From Campylorhamphus procurvoides (Eukaryota > Chordata > Aves > Passeriformes > Dendrocolaptidae), in contig WBMV01002743.1 in NCBI GenBank assembly GCA_013396655.1, forward strand, positions 124,001 through 188,000: a stretch of 64,000 bases of DNA, read 5' to 3'. Made by a program: the position numbers and the translations under genes. The notes beneath the pieces were generated by a model that saw nothing but the letters and a program-made list of their open reading frames with translations, searched no databases and was not told the origin of the DNA. This document shows positions 42,401 to 52,150 of the stretch, in pieces. Within the stretch, counting starts at the first letter, position 1, and each line of letters starts with the position of its first letter.

Positions 42401-45400
42401 TACTTTTGACAGAATATGAAATGATAAAAAAGTTGTTTACACACCAAGTCTAACAATCTACATCACAAAGAGAAATATAAATAAATAGTTAGCATTTTGT
42501 AGAAAACAACCTTCTCAGATCATGTATTAAGTACAATATAAAATGATTTTCCAGTACTGGTCTACTCAATAGTTCAACATAATTCAACCATTATTACCCC
42601 ATTTTTCACATTCATCTCCTTGGTACACAAACAGAGGATGCTACTAAAGTATACAGCTGAAATATCTGTCAAATCACTAACAAGGTCTGCATATTCAAGA
42701 ATTTCAGTAACTTGTGCTCTGTCAACCATCTCTGCATCATTTCACACAGAGGAAAAAAAGGTTGCTAGGAATATATTTGGAAGTACCCATCAATCACAAC
42801 CACTTAACACCTCAAAATAATTTCCAATATATTTTCTTCAAAAAGTTCAATTTTCTGATTACAGCTAAATATGAACAGTTTTTGTAATAAAATATAAAAA
42901 AGGCATTTTATCTCGTTATTGTTCTGCCGCCTTCACTTATTTTCTAAAGCCTCATACCTTAATTTGTGATCTTGATTCCACAGAACATACTGGAATACTC
43001 CACCAGGAGACATCTCCAGTGTATCTTAAAGTACACCACATCTTTCTCAGTCAGCTGCAGGTCCTCCACAAAGCCTGGCCAAAGTCCATTCACTGGCGAA
43101 CCCCTCTAATCCTCACAAGTATGGAAGCAAAGGCAGCCACGTCCCAGACCCTCTCATGTATGCCAGTGCCATTCCTTGCCTCATGTGAAACCTGCCAGCC
43201 AAACACTGCAGTTCATGTACCTCACTGAAACATCCAGGAAGATTACTGGGAGCAAATTTTTTCAGTGCAAGAGAACACAGATGAGCCCCTTCCCTCTTAG
43301 GCAAGTGGTAAGAAAAGCAAACAAAAAACCACCACCACCTGCTTTTAGACAGCTCTGGCAGGCCTTGCTTCAGTATGCATTATTTACTTTACTCATCTTC
43401 CTAAGAGTAATGTTGTCTGGAACTAGATTTAATGACGTTATGACTCAAGCACACCATTATTAACATTTCCATAGGAAATTAAAATTTCAGTGTCTGAATG
43501 ACTTCAGCTAATCACCAGACTTTGCAAGACAGAGACCATTTCCTCAGTTATCTCAGAAGAAACTTCTTCCCTGAATTATAACTGAAGAGATATTTGAGAT
43601 GCAATGAAAATTTTACAAAGGCTCAACCGAAAACCTAATGTATTTTTTAATATTTATCGTTAGCCAACCCAAAAGAAGCCACGGACATGGTTTTGATAAG
43701 TCTTGGCTGCCAGGTGCCTACAGAAATTTGACAGTAGATAATACAGTTTTTGATAAAGAGGGAGCCTGAAACAATATTAATTTATTTCAGTGCTTAAAAC
43801 ACAATTATTAGTATTTTCCCAAGGTGCTGAGCATAGTAAACACCACTGGAATGAAGATGACATGCTCAGAAAATCTGAGAAAAAGAAAAAATATTAGGTA
43901 AAACACCAGACCATACACTTGCATGACTTTAGATACACTTTTAAACATCAAATTTGGCAGTCTAACCTTTTAATTGCCTCTTTATTCAAAAAAAGTCTCT
44001 GCAAAACTATTCACAACAGGATTAAACGTAAAACAAGAAAACAAAAAGAACTAACCTGCAGACACTTCCCATACTCCAACTGCGATCTTCAATTGCTAGT
44101 AATACTTTGTGTGATAGAAAAAGTCTCTATTCCTGTTTGCAAACTCAAATTCAAATATTTAATAAGAAAGCTTAGCCAAAAGGCTGACTAAAGACACACA
44201 GTACTAGATGAGGAGGAAATGAGTAGCTACATATATTAATTATCACCCTTTCTGAGATCACAGGCTCAATCAAGTTAAAATTTAAAGGGCTTAGATTACT
44301 TTCTGGTGAATTTTATTAGTTTTCCCCAAGAGGTGCAAAGACTAATGCTGTCACAACAGAAAAGGAGAGCATATACAGCGTCATTACAAGCTGAGTCACC
44401 CGAAAGCACTGAATCTTGCTTTATTATAACACAGCATCTTAAACAGTCTCCTGAAGCATTATCATTTGTTATGTGACACAGTGACAACAACAAGCTAACC
44501 CAGTATCACCGTAAAACGAAATCGGGTGCATCTGCAGAGTCCTTCGCGGTAGGCAGACCCTGTTTGCTTGCTGGTCTCTTTGGATATAGCAGCTGCAGGC
44601 TTCCCTTCCTCTACTGCAATAGAAAAAAGTGCAGGACAAAGTTGGCGAGAGCTCTTCTTGTTGTGGCTGCTGATACCATTTAGATATGCCTGCAGCGAGT
44701 CATGATGCAGGTGGAAGATGAAGTGGTCAGGCGGATGTCCAAGAACAAAGACCAGAAGATTTTTCCCTGTGCAGCTGTAGCCATCAACTTACTCTTCTCC
44801 CCACCCAAGTATTTTAGTTATTTTCTCTCAAAAGACCCAGATCTTGAAGAATAAAACAGTAAAATCTGAAGGGACTTCTTCATCATGCCTCGTTCATATC
44901 CTGCCATCGTTCAGATGCAATACATCGGTACTTTTCATTTCCTGGTACCACAGTCTGATCACTCAGCAGTACCAGCTTCAAAGCAGAACACAGTTATGCA
45001 GTGCTCTCAAACAAACTGCATGTGTTTTAAGCTGTCTGTCATTAAGGAATTTAAGATCCCTGTATTTTTGGAGGACCCACTACAGAAGACAGCAAAACAA
45101 AAAGATAATTGAAAAGCGTGACTGACTCTCTCCGCCTCCTCAACTGGCTGTTCATGAACAGACTCCGGTTTTGTTTTCTTCCCAGTTCCCTTCTTTGTTC
45201 TCTCACCATGTGATGGAACTTACCCAGATACCATAGAACATGTATGACATTTGTTGGCATCACACCGTTAAATAATACTCCTCCTACTTTGTTCCTTTTT
45301 ATTGAGACTGCACGTCACAGCAGAGAGCAATCAGTTATAATTTAAGGAACTTAAGCAAATGGGGTCAGCTTCTCTAATACTACATGTAGACACAAGCATC

Positions 45401-48400
45401 ATAAAATCAGGCAATATAACTATGTAAAATAATAATAAATATTTGAGGTCCTATCTTTTGCATATCTTAATCAAAACTATTTTGAAAATGTTTTCCATTA
45501 TTGTGCACTAACTTCAAATGATAACTTCATCAAAAAAAAAAAAATCCCTGTTAAAGTATGATTTTAGCCAAATCTTTTAAACAGCATATTCTGCTGAGAT
45601 TCCATTTAACTAGTTTCCTATTACATACCACCAAAAATGAATATGTTTTGTATAAATATGCACCCCATGCACACTTTATTACCAATTTTCATACACAGCT
45701 GTAACCTGGAGCCTGGCTAGCCTCTTACGGAAATTCCCAATACACCCATCCAGGACATCAGGCAAGATAAGAGTGACTGAAATAATACACAGGAACTACA
45801 TGATCAAGTGAAATAACTCTCAACATGTGCCAGTAACACTCAAGTATCATGAGAAAAAAGTGTGTTCTGTAATTCCCAGACTATTTGTAGAATTTCTCTG
45901 TATTAATTTATTGTCTCTTCCAAGCTCCTGTATCTTTTTTCCTGTTTTACAGAAAAAAAACATAGCTGTATCTACAATAAAGAACACTTACAAATCACTT
46001 TCTTTATGTCACCTAATTTATTTACATTTCCAGTGGAAACTAGGCTAAAACAATAAAAACTTTTACTATGTCCACATGTGCGTTGTGCTTTTCCAAAACA
46101 AGTATTTCAGCACTTCTCTCATGATGTAATCAATATTCCATTCCAAACACATACAACTTGAAAAACCAGAATTAATTTTTCCAGTTCCTTTTCAATTCCT
46201 GTTTTCTTTGGATATCCTGCAGAAAACTTCAATTTTGAGAGCCTCTACTGAGTGGGTCGTTCCAGTTATAAATTATTTGCAGATGGCTTTGGAGGTACTA
46301 TGATAAGAACACTGGTCACCAGCATAGACACGTAACTATTTATACACCATGATAATTGGAAACCTTTCTCACAAAACAGAAGTCCACTCTGCAGGATGCT
46401 GTACAAAGAAAGGTTATTTCTGCCTTAAAAAGCTTACACTCAGTGCAAGGCAGAAAGAGAATACGGTATATGGATGAGAATAAAAGGAAACTAAGACAAC
46501 AATTTCGGAACAGCAGACTCAGCTTTTGCACACCAGCAGCTTACCTCAGCTGCCTTCAAGTGTCATCTATTACTTGACTAACCAGCTCTGCAGATAAGGA
46601 AGGAAACAATCATGCTTCAGACCAACAACATCCAGCAGAACCTTCAGGAGGTGAAGAGCTGCTGTCTTCACACTTTAACTACAGAGCTCAAGCATCACTT
46701 CACTCACAACAAACCAATGTTTGACTGTCAGCAATGTCTTATACCACCTCCTGTTATTTTGGAAGGCCATGCTCATAATCTCAAGCAAAAGAGAGTCACT
46801 TGATGTTTGGGTGTGTGAAAATAGTAACAGTCCTGAAAACAAAGCAATATATCCCTGAAAGTCTGAAAGGAAAACTCACGGCAAAGATGAATCTTTTCAA
46901 GAAATACCTGTCTCTTTCTAGAAACTAGATATCACACATTATTTCCAAGACAAAGAGGATACCTCCTTCAGTGAATGCTGGGTAGCAAAAATAATCTGAG
47001 TAACTTGATGGAAAATCCAAAAAGAAATCTCTACATTAAATCCCAGACAACTCAAGATGTCAGACAAGATCTCCTGGGGGAAAATTAACTGCTTTATTTT
47101 TTTTACACAAATTAACATAATGAGATTGTAAAAAATCATCTGATATTAACTGTTTCTGATTAATCACTTAAAAACACTGCAGAAAAGGGAAAGGTCTCAT
47201 TCATTTTTTCTCACCTCAAGTTTGACTACCTATCATTTAATTTACAGATACTAAAATAAAAGCTTCCAGAACTATCATAAACCAAATAATACCAGTAGAG
47301 CTTATAGTATCTGCATTCTAGTCTATTCTAGATCATATTTAATCCAAAGCCATAGATGTCATCAGATTACAGGCTTCCCCATATAATCTGAGTAGGGCAC
47401 AACTTGCTTTTGTTCTAGTTGGAGTTTACATATTATACATAGAAATGTTTGTTGGTGCTGGAGCATAAGAACTTTTAAGACCCTTAACAAGAACAGTTAA
47501 AATTTCAGAGTTCCATCCTCTGGCATTTATATAGGAAGTCACTGCTAACGAAACTCTTTTACATACCTCTTCAGCCATAATATGTGGAAGAGATCCACAT
47601 CTCTAATTAAAATGCAAGAGACTATGGCAAAGGAAAAAGAAAATGGGGAAAAGTAGGGTGAAAATTGGGAAAACATGCTTCTGGATGTCTAAAGACATTC
47701 TGAAAATATGTTTGGTTCTTTAAGAGAACAGAGAAAACTCAATAGCCCAGAGAACAGCAAAAACACTGGTTGGGTATTTACAAAGAACACTAGTGGACTG
47801 AAAAGATTAAAATGTAGTTTAATCAATACAGTAAACTTAGAGAGGAAATTACTTGTGTGTGGATTTACTGCAACAGACTTCTCATTGGGAAGTGAGGTAG
47901 ATCCGTAAAAAATAATTTGTAGCCTTTGCTTTAAAGACAGGACTACTACAGGGACTTTGCAAAACAAGGCAATAAAAGAAGATTCAAAGATAAGTGGAAA
48001 TATTATTGCTAAAACTCCTGACAAACAGATTCCCCAAAGGAGACAGTCAACAAGAATATTCAGTAGGAGGGTACTAACATCTTTATTTCAGCTGTGACTC
48101 ACTCTTAAGTAACATTTATTTTCTCAAGAACCCCTGTAAGTGAAATGAAAACCCCCTTCACTGGCCAGGAAAACATCATCTTTCTAATTAGATTTTCTTT
48201 ATATTGGCAAATCCTTGTATTAGGACACAAGAAGAAAGAAAGGCACCAAACAGCTATTTTATAACAAAGAATATAACTCTGTTAAAGCTGAGTAAAGGAA
48301 ATTTTTACATGTGTAGGAGAGAAGAAAGCAGAAAAACTAAATCCAGGATCAGAGCATTTCCTTTCCCACCCACAATAAAGTGTTTATGGACTTCACTGTC

Positions 48401-50060
48401 ATGACTAGAATGTTAAAAATGAAAATTTATACAACAGTCCCAGCTGAGATCCATGTTAATACTAACTGGTTACCACCACTCATGTCAGTGAGAAACTGTC
48501 ATCTATGTTCAAAATTTCACTTACTTTAGCAAAACTCAATTGACACATTGCATTCTTTTGCAGAAAGTGCTGAAAATATATATATAAAAGGAAAACTGAC
48601 AGTGCTGAACAGTTTCCAGTTTCAGTTATGCTGTCCAGGTTAGAAGCCTTACAAATGCTTCTGTTTGAGACAAACACACTTGGGCTCTCTTACAGCAGTC
48701 ATTAGTGGTTCACTACTAGCTTAGAAATCTGCAAAACCATGTATACACAGACCTGAAAAAATCCCCCCCCCCCAATAATGAGCTATTTTACATTCATAAA
48801 TATCTAAATTACAAAAAAATCTTCAAGGGCAAGAAATCTGCATTTGAAGTTTCTTATGTATTTGACTAATTTAGGTATCTTCAGGAGTAGGACACATGCA
48901 AGAGCAATGTCTATGCTAATGTATATATACACTATTTGCATCCTCACTGCTTCTTCAAACACTTAAAAATGAAACGCAAGACAACACAACAAGATTTGAC
49001 TGCAAATTTTTGACCACTGAATCCATCTCAAACTTCCTGTGTCACTTTGCCACAGTTGGATATTGCTGGTTTCAAATGAAAATAAAAACATAGACACACA
49101 CATGCAAACTTTCTACTTCTTTATGTATTGTTTCAGTCTTTGTAGTAAAACTAAGCATCAACAAGCCTAAATTAGTAAGACTCTATAAAGCTAAGCACTA
49201 AAGTCACAGATGAAAACATCTGAAATGTGTGAAAATTATTTAAGCATTTACGTTGTATAAGAAATCCTGCCAACTTAACATTGTATTTAAGATCACTTAG
49301 GGAAAAAAACGTTTCACTGTATCACTTGTTTTCAAGGAACCACGTAACCATATACTTAGACTGCATGCAATGCAGATGTAACAACACTGCAGTGTAGAGA
49401 CTTGAGTTAACCCAGATACCAAAAGCAAACTATTTACAGCACCATACCCAAGCAAGACAGCTTGTAAGGGGTTCCATGCTAATGAGGCAAAACCATTTCT
49501 GGAACCATACAGTCAGTTTATAACTACAGTACCTCTACAGTGCTCCTCGTGCAGTGTAAGCATACCCTAAGGAAACACCTCAAACCGTGGAAATAACTAT
49601 CAGAACAAGGGATGATGAATTTTAAAACCGACATATTTCCTTGTATATAAGAGGAAGAGAGCTCTTCACAAACTCATGACATAACCATACATGAGAACTC
49701 CTTACTTCTATGAGCAATTAACCATTTAACTCATCTGCACAAATTTTTCTGCTGGACTGTTAGTGAATTACAAACATAATTAACCATTTAACTCACCTGA
49801 CCAGGCTGGGGAGATAAACAATTAAGAACCTCCTCCAGCATCACTGGTATGTGCAATCTTCCAAAATTATTGGTTTTGGTGCTTTGAGGCAAATCCTCAG
49901 TTTCACATATCCCAGCAGTTTGTTCCTTTGACTCACAGTCTGAAAGTTTTCTTGATGAAGAATGGATCCTTCTGGCCAAACTATCCACATTTACTGAATT
50001 CAGTTTTAAGTTGCGCAGAAACAAACATTTGCAAATTTGGCAAAGATATTGAGATAACAT
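15279..50060 (-). CDS. METTL15: METTL15, first 133 codons of the coding sequence (two exons, gene continues left of the window)
   Basis: Nuclear gene for a mitochondrial SAM-dependent methyltransferase of the RsmH/MraW family; the vertebrate enzyme makes N4-methylcytidine in 12S rRNA of the small mitoribosomal subunit. Join of 50060..49797 (88 codons) and 15415..15279 (45 codons plus 2 bases). Residues 1-40 are rich in Leu, Ser and Arg/Lys and poor in acid, as in a mitochondrial presequence. At about residues 73-88 is the family motif [19 protein letters not shown]; exon 2 continues in phase 0 with [12 protein letters not shown] (the glycine-rich SAM-binding loop) and [10 protein letters not shown] (motif II acidic residue). 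About one third of a family protein of roughly 400 residues is present. The substrate-cytidine and C-terminal segments are not here; I looked for them in 1-15278 on the minus strand and found none. The start at 50060 has A at -3. It shares a promoter with KIF18A. Confidence 0.9.
16365..17330 (-). mobile_element. CR1 LINE, endonuclease-to-RT part of ORF2 without the 3' end
   Basis: Two long minus-strand frames remain: 171 codons (17193-16678, with [25 protein letters not shown] and [12 protein letters not shown]) and 86 codons (16605-16345, with [18 protein letters not shown] and [15 protein letters not shown]). Both belong to the linker and RT part of CR1-type ORF2. A 3' UTR is not present on the left side, which is unusual because CR1 copies normally keep the 3' end. 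Confidence 0.8.
17331..28631. other. METTL15 intron 2, 11.3-kb repeat-poor AT-rich stretch
   Basis: No CR1 or LTR is recognised in over 11 kb, in contrast to the crowded left 17 kb. Contents are AT-rich single-copy-looking DNA with chance frames of at most 115 codons (21445-21792). Conserved noncoding elements could be here but cannot be seen without alignment. Confidence 0.6.
27848..27862. repeat. Short (CA)n microsatellite
   Basis: An uninterrupted AC run of about 15 bp in METTL15 intron 2, too short to be very polymorphic. Confidence 0.8.
28632..28712 (+). mobile_element. CR1 LINE, terminal 3' fragment
   Basis: GAGGGTTGGCATGACATGTT then GGACTCGATGATCTTAAAGG and CTTTTCCAACCTAAACTACT, ending in TGATTCTCCTAT. 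This is the standard CR1 3' UTR end, and it is the only CR1 I see between 17.4 and 40.0 kb. Confidence 0.8.
28713..33674. other. METTL15 intron 2, AT-rich, nothing recognised
   Basis: No gene or repeat is recognised. Short TA-rich runs occur (for example near 32065-32085). Confidence 0.6.
33680..34091 (-). mobile_element. Solo LTR, ERVL-like, with 5-bp target site duplication
   Basis: A 412-bp element in METTL15 intron 2. On the minus strand it starts TGTCTTGGTTCTGACC and ends AAGCCATGACA, giving TGTC...GACA terminal inverted repeats. Perfect direct repeats ATATT flank it at 33675-33679 and 34092-34096, the 5-bp duplication expected of ERVL-type integration. It shares long similarity with the element at 7.9-8.3 kb, for example AGAACTGGAGGCACAAAAGG on the plus strand. 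It is a noncoding relic. Confidence 0.85.
34097..40065. other. METTL15 intron 2, no assigned feature
   Basis: Mostly AT-rich. At 38477-38952 overlapping open frames occur on both strands (132 codons plus, 125 codons minus) in a more GC-balanced patch. Neither product resembles a known family and neither has splice signals, so it is left unassigned. Around 36430-36530 a diverged repeat-like patch is possible. Confidence 0.5.
40066..40925 (-). mobile_element. CR1 LINE, relatively young 5'-truncated copy
   Basis: Plus strand begins CACAGAATCACAGACTATGC. It runs through GAGCCTGTTCAGTGCCCAAC, CTCACCACAGAGCAGAGATC, CTTGTCTTTCCTATATTGTG and CCCAGGTGCACAATCCGGCA, and stops just short of the YADD catalytic motif. 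A 158-codon minus frame (ORF2 C-terminal half) is open with few disruptions. It is the least decayed CR1 in the window, sense to METTL15. Confidence 0.92.
46385..46510 (+). repeat. Possible ancient SINE/LINE relic
   Basis: The stretch CAGGATGCTGTACAAAGAAA ... CTGCCTTAAAAAGCTTACAC resembles the 'gctgtacaaa ... gaagagcttacaatc' signature of a very old amniote interspersed repeat. Similarity is from memory and covers only parts of the segment. Confidence 0.25.
48763..48773. repeat. Poly-C run (11 bases)
   Basis: Eleven consecutive C (G on the METTL15 strand) in otherwise AT-rich intron; also a likely place for sequencing error. Confidence 0.85.
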
Positions 50061-50076
50061 TTTGGAGTTGACCAAC
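49797..50076 (-). CDS. METTL15: METTL15 exon 2 (first coding exon)
   Basis: The acceptor is a pyrimidine-rich tract ending TTCTAG just above 50076. Sixteen bases of 5' UTR follow, then ATG at 50060-50058. The exon closes at ...CCTGGTCAG with donor GTGAGT at 49796-49791. It encodes the presumed mitochondrial targeting peptide and the conserved HIPVMLEEV block. The frame stays open five codons upstream through a TTG, but that codon lies at the exon edge and is not a plausible start. Confidence 0.88.
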
Positions 50077-50516
50077 CTAGAAGAACAGTAGATGTTGGAA
50101 GTTATTTTGAAGCAAATATTTGAAACAGTGTATTTGTTTCAAAAACGAAGTGAATGTGTTCTAAGTAAAATAAGCAATACACATTCCAAGATGGGCAGTT
50201 TTATAGATATGTCATGTCAGCAAAACATTTTCAGAATTTTCAGCGTTATCTCCCAATCAATCACTTCCAAGCAACTAATTATTTTCACTATCAAATTTTC
50301 ATTACGTGCTTTGCTTGGATTTACCTTTACCAGAGGCTTCAGATATTTTGTCTGCATAGATAAGAACAAGCCGACTAATGATATATGCTAAGTTATACTG
50401 CCTTACCTTAAATTTGTTAGTGTGTATCACTCTAGCTTTGCACAGACACACAGACCAGAGGTTTTGCAACAACCCACAAAGCCTCTACGGCAAACAGACA
50501 CATCCCCACGGGGTGC

Positions 50517-50930
50517 TGTGCTGGTTCCGGCTCAGCTGGAGATAATTTTCCTCCCAGTGGCTGGTTATGGGGCTGTGTTTTGGTTTGTGCTGAACACAGT
50601 AGGGAGGAGACACAGCTGGGGCAGAAGACCCAAACTGACTAAAGGGATATTCCAGACCCTATGACACCATGCTGAGTATATAAAGCGGGGGGGTGTTGGA
50701 GGAGGGGACGGGTTTGAAGTGATGGTTTGTCTTCTCAAATCATCCTTGGCTGGATGAGCTCCTGGAGAGGCTGAACACCTGCCTGCCCTTGGGAAGCACC
50801 GAATTAACCCCTTGCTTTGCTTCTGCTCAGCTTTTACTTTCCACATTAAACTACCTTTATCCCAACCCGTAAATTTTCTACTTTTCGCCATTCCCCCCTC
50901 CTCTGCTCCCTGCCTGGTTAAGCAGGGACA
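50517..50930 (+). mobile_element. Solo LTR, ERVL-like, in METTL15 intron 1 / upstream of KIF18A
   Basis: A 414-bp element begins TGTGCTGGTTCCGG and ends GCAGGGACA, flanked by GGTGC on the left and GGTGA on the right (probable 5-bp target duplication with one mismatch). Inside are the U3-like segment GGGATATTCCAGACCCTATG, a TATA box (TATATAAA, 50677-50684) and ATTAAA (50845-50850) as a possible polyadenylation signal. Orientation matches KIF18A and opposes METTL15. No internal retroviral region is attached. The ERVL assignment is from memory of bird LTRs, not a search. Confidence 0.75.
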
Positions 50931-51307
50931 GGTGAGCTCCACCACCCCTCACACCGACCTACAATCCCGGCCTGTCACTTTGCCTACAGCCACCCTCGCT
51001 CCACCGAATTAACACGGACGTTTTAACTTCTTTTATTGACTTCCTTAGGAGCGCGCACAAAGCGTGCTTTACCGCGGCCTTTAAAGCGGCCCTACGGCAC
51101 AACCAGCGGCGGCCGCTGAGCGGGGTTCGCACTGAAGCAAGAAGGCAGCGAGGAGCAAAATTATAAAAGAAAACCCTACTCCTCCGCACGGGGGGCGGCC
51201 GGGAAGCACCAGCAGCTCAAGACTAAGGATGTGACCGTCCCTTCCCCTCACGGCCCGGCCTGGCTGAGGCGGCGGCACCGGGAGCGGGCCCCGCCGCGCG
51301 CACTTAC

Positions 51308-51346
51308 CGTTGGCGCCGTCGCTTCGGTGACGTCAGGCGGGAGGCA
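51308..51346 (-). other. METTL15: METTL15 noncoding exon 1 (5' UTR, approximate 5' end)
   Basis: A strong minus-strand donor (GCCAACG then GTAAGTG) ends an exon at 51308. The transcription start is not visible and I place it near 51346, just inside the first CCAAT box. The donor pairs with the acceptor at 50077, giving a 1.2-kb intron 1 that contains an LTR. The exon is inferred from its position, the splice signal and the CpG-rich context. Confidence 0.55.
51328..51335. promoter_or_regulatory. Full CRE palindrome (TGACGTCA)
   Basis: A perfect 8-bp CREB/ATF consensus lies between the two opposed first exons, about 20 bp upstream of the METTL15 donor. It probably falls at or just inside METTL15 exon 1. 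CREB-family binding is inferred from the consensus alone. Confidence 0.6.
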
Positions 51347-51347
51347 G

Positions 51348-51352
51348 CCAAT
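51348..51352 (+). promoter_or_regulatory. CCAAT box 1 (NF-Y type)
   Basis: CCAAT in the context CAGCCAATGAG, which fits the extended NF-Y preference. It lies exactly 31 bp upstream of an identical 11-bp context, so the two boxes look like a functional pair. Confidence 0.65.
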
Positions 51353-51378
51353 GAGAGGCCAAGGAGGGCGGCCTGCAG

Positions 51379-51383
51379 CCAAT
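51379..51383 (+). promoter_or_regulatory. CCAAT box 2 (NF-Y type)
   Basis: Second CCAAT in the same CAGCCAATGAG context, 31 bp (about three helical turns) after the first and 34 bp before the TTTGAA element. This spacing is typical of NF-Y/CHR promoters of late cell-cycle genes. Confidence 0.65.
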
Positions 51384-51412
51384 GAGGGGCCGCGGAGCGC
51401 GGCCTGCTTGTG

Positions 51413-51418
51413 TTTGAA
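51413..51418 (+). promoter_or_regulatory. Candidate CHR element (TTTGAA) of the KIF18A promoter
   Basis: TTTGAA is the consensus cell-cycle genes homology region bound by the LIN52/LIN54-containing DREAM and MMB complexes. On its own a 6-mer means little. Here it sits in otherwise GC-rich sequence, just before the probable KIF18A first exon and one NF-Y spacing downstream of two CCAAT boxes. Mitotic kinesins are well-known CHR targets. Confidence 0.6.
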
Positions 51419-51419
51419 T

Positions 51420-51458
51420 TCGGCGGCCCTGGCAGCGGTTGGAGCGGAGCGGGCAGCG
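51420..51458 (+). other. KIF18A: KIF18A noncoding exon 1 (5' UTR, approximate)
   Basis: GC-rich sequence downstream of the CHR ends in GGGCAGCG followed by GTGAGA at 51459, a good donor. It would splice to the acceptor at 52786-52787. A second copy of the same donor context occurs at 51498, so the exon end could be 51497. The start site is a guess from promoter-element spacing. Confidence 0.5.
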
Positions 51459-51549
51459 GTGAGAGCGGGAATGGGAGATGGGAACTGGCCGGGGGCGGTG
51501 AGAGCGGGAATGGGGGACGGGAGTGGGACGGGGGACGAGTTCCGGGCAT

Positions 51550-52150
51550 GGTTCGGGGATGAGTCCTGAGATAGGCGCGGTCCGGGGGTGAGTGCGGGCC
51601 CAGTCCTGGGAATGGAGACGGGAATGGGCCGAGGGGTGAGGCCGGGATAGGCGCTGTCCGGAAATGGACACGGTCCTGGGGGTCAGTCCTGGCATGGGAG
51701 CGGTCCGGAGTGAGTTCCGGGAATGGATACGGCCCTGGGGGTCAGTCCTGGGATAGGAATGGTCCGGAGTGAGTTCCGGGAATGGATACGGCCCTGGGGG
51801 TCAGTCCTGGGGTAGGCGCTGTCCTGGGGATGAGTCCCGCGAGTGGACATGGTCCTGGGGATGAGTCCTGGGATAGGCGCTGTCCTAGGATGAGTCCTGG
51901 AATAGGGGCTGTCCCGGCATAGGCTCTGTCCTAGGGTGAGTCCCCAGAACAGACAAGGTGCCGGGGCGTGAGTCCCGGGATAGGGGCTGTTGTGGGACGG
52001 GTCCGGGAATGGACACGGTCCTGGGGTGAGTCCCGGGATAGGGGCTGTTGTGGGACGGGTCCGGGAATGGACACGGTCCTGGGGTGAGTCCCGGGATAGG
52101 GGCTGTTGTGGGACGGGTCCGGGAATGGACACGGTCCTGGGGTGAGTCCC
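51550..52150 (+). repeat. GC-rich minisatellite, 58-59-bp units, in KIF18A intron 1
   Basis: Three apparently identical 58-bp units start at 51968, 52026 and 52084, and a truncated fourth starts at 52142. To the left are more diverged 59-bp units (for example starts at 51710 and 51769) and shorter degenerate pieces back to about 51550. Each good unit contains GTGAGTcCCGGGATAGG-type and GGAATGGACACGG-type segments. Because 58 is not a multiple of 3, each strand reads as long proline/glycine-rich open frames repeating every 174 nt; these are artefacts of the repeat. Confidence 0.9.

Larger units (their letters stand above)
40926..49790. other. METTL15 intron 2, proximal part
   Basis: AT-rich with a few GC-balanced islands (43000-43310, 44520-45250). 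The second contains a 51-codon plus frame (44702-44854) beginning [19 protein letters not shown] that I could not assign. Apart from the marked short repeats I see nothing else. Confidence 0.5.

Noticed and set aside
50061..50075. Five extra N-terminal codons for METTL15 from a TTG
   Set aside because: TTG is not a credible start here; the exon begins at 50076 and ATG at 50060 has a good context.
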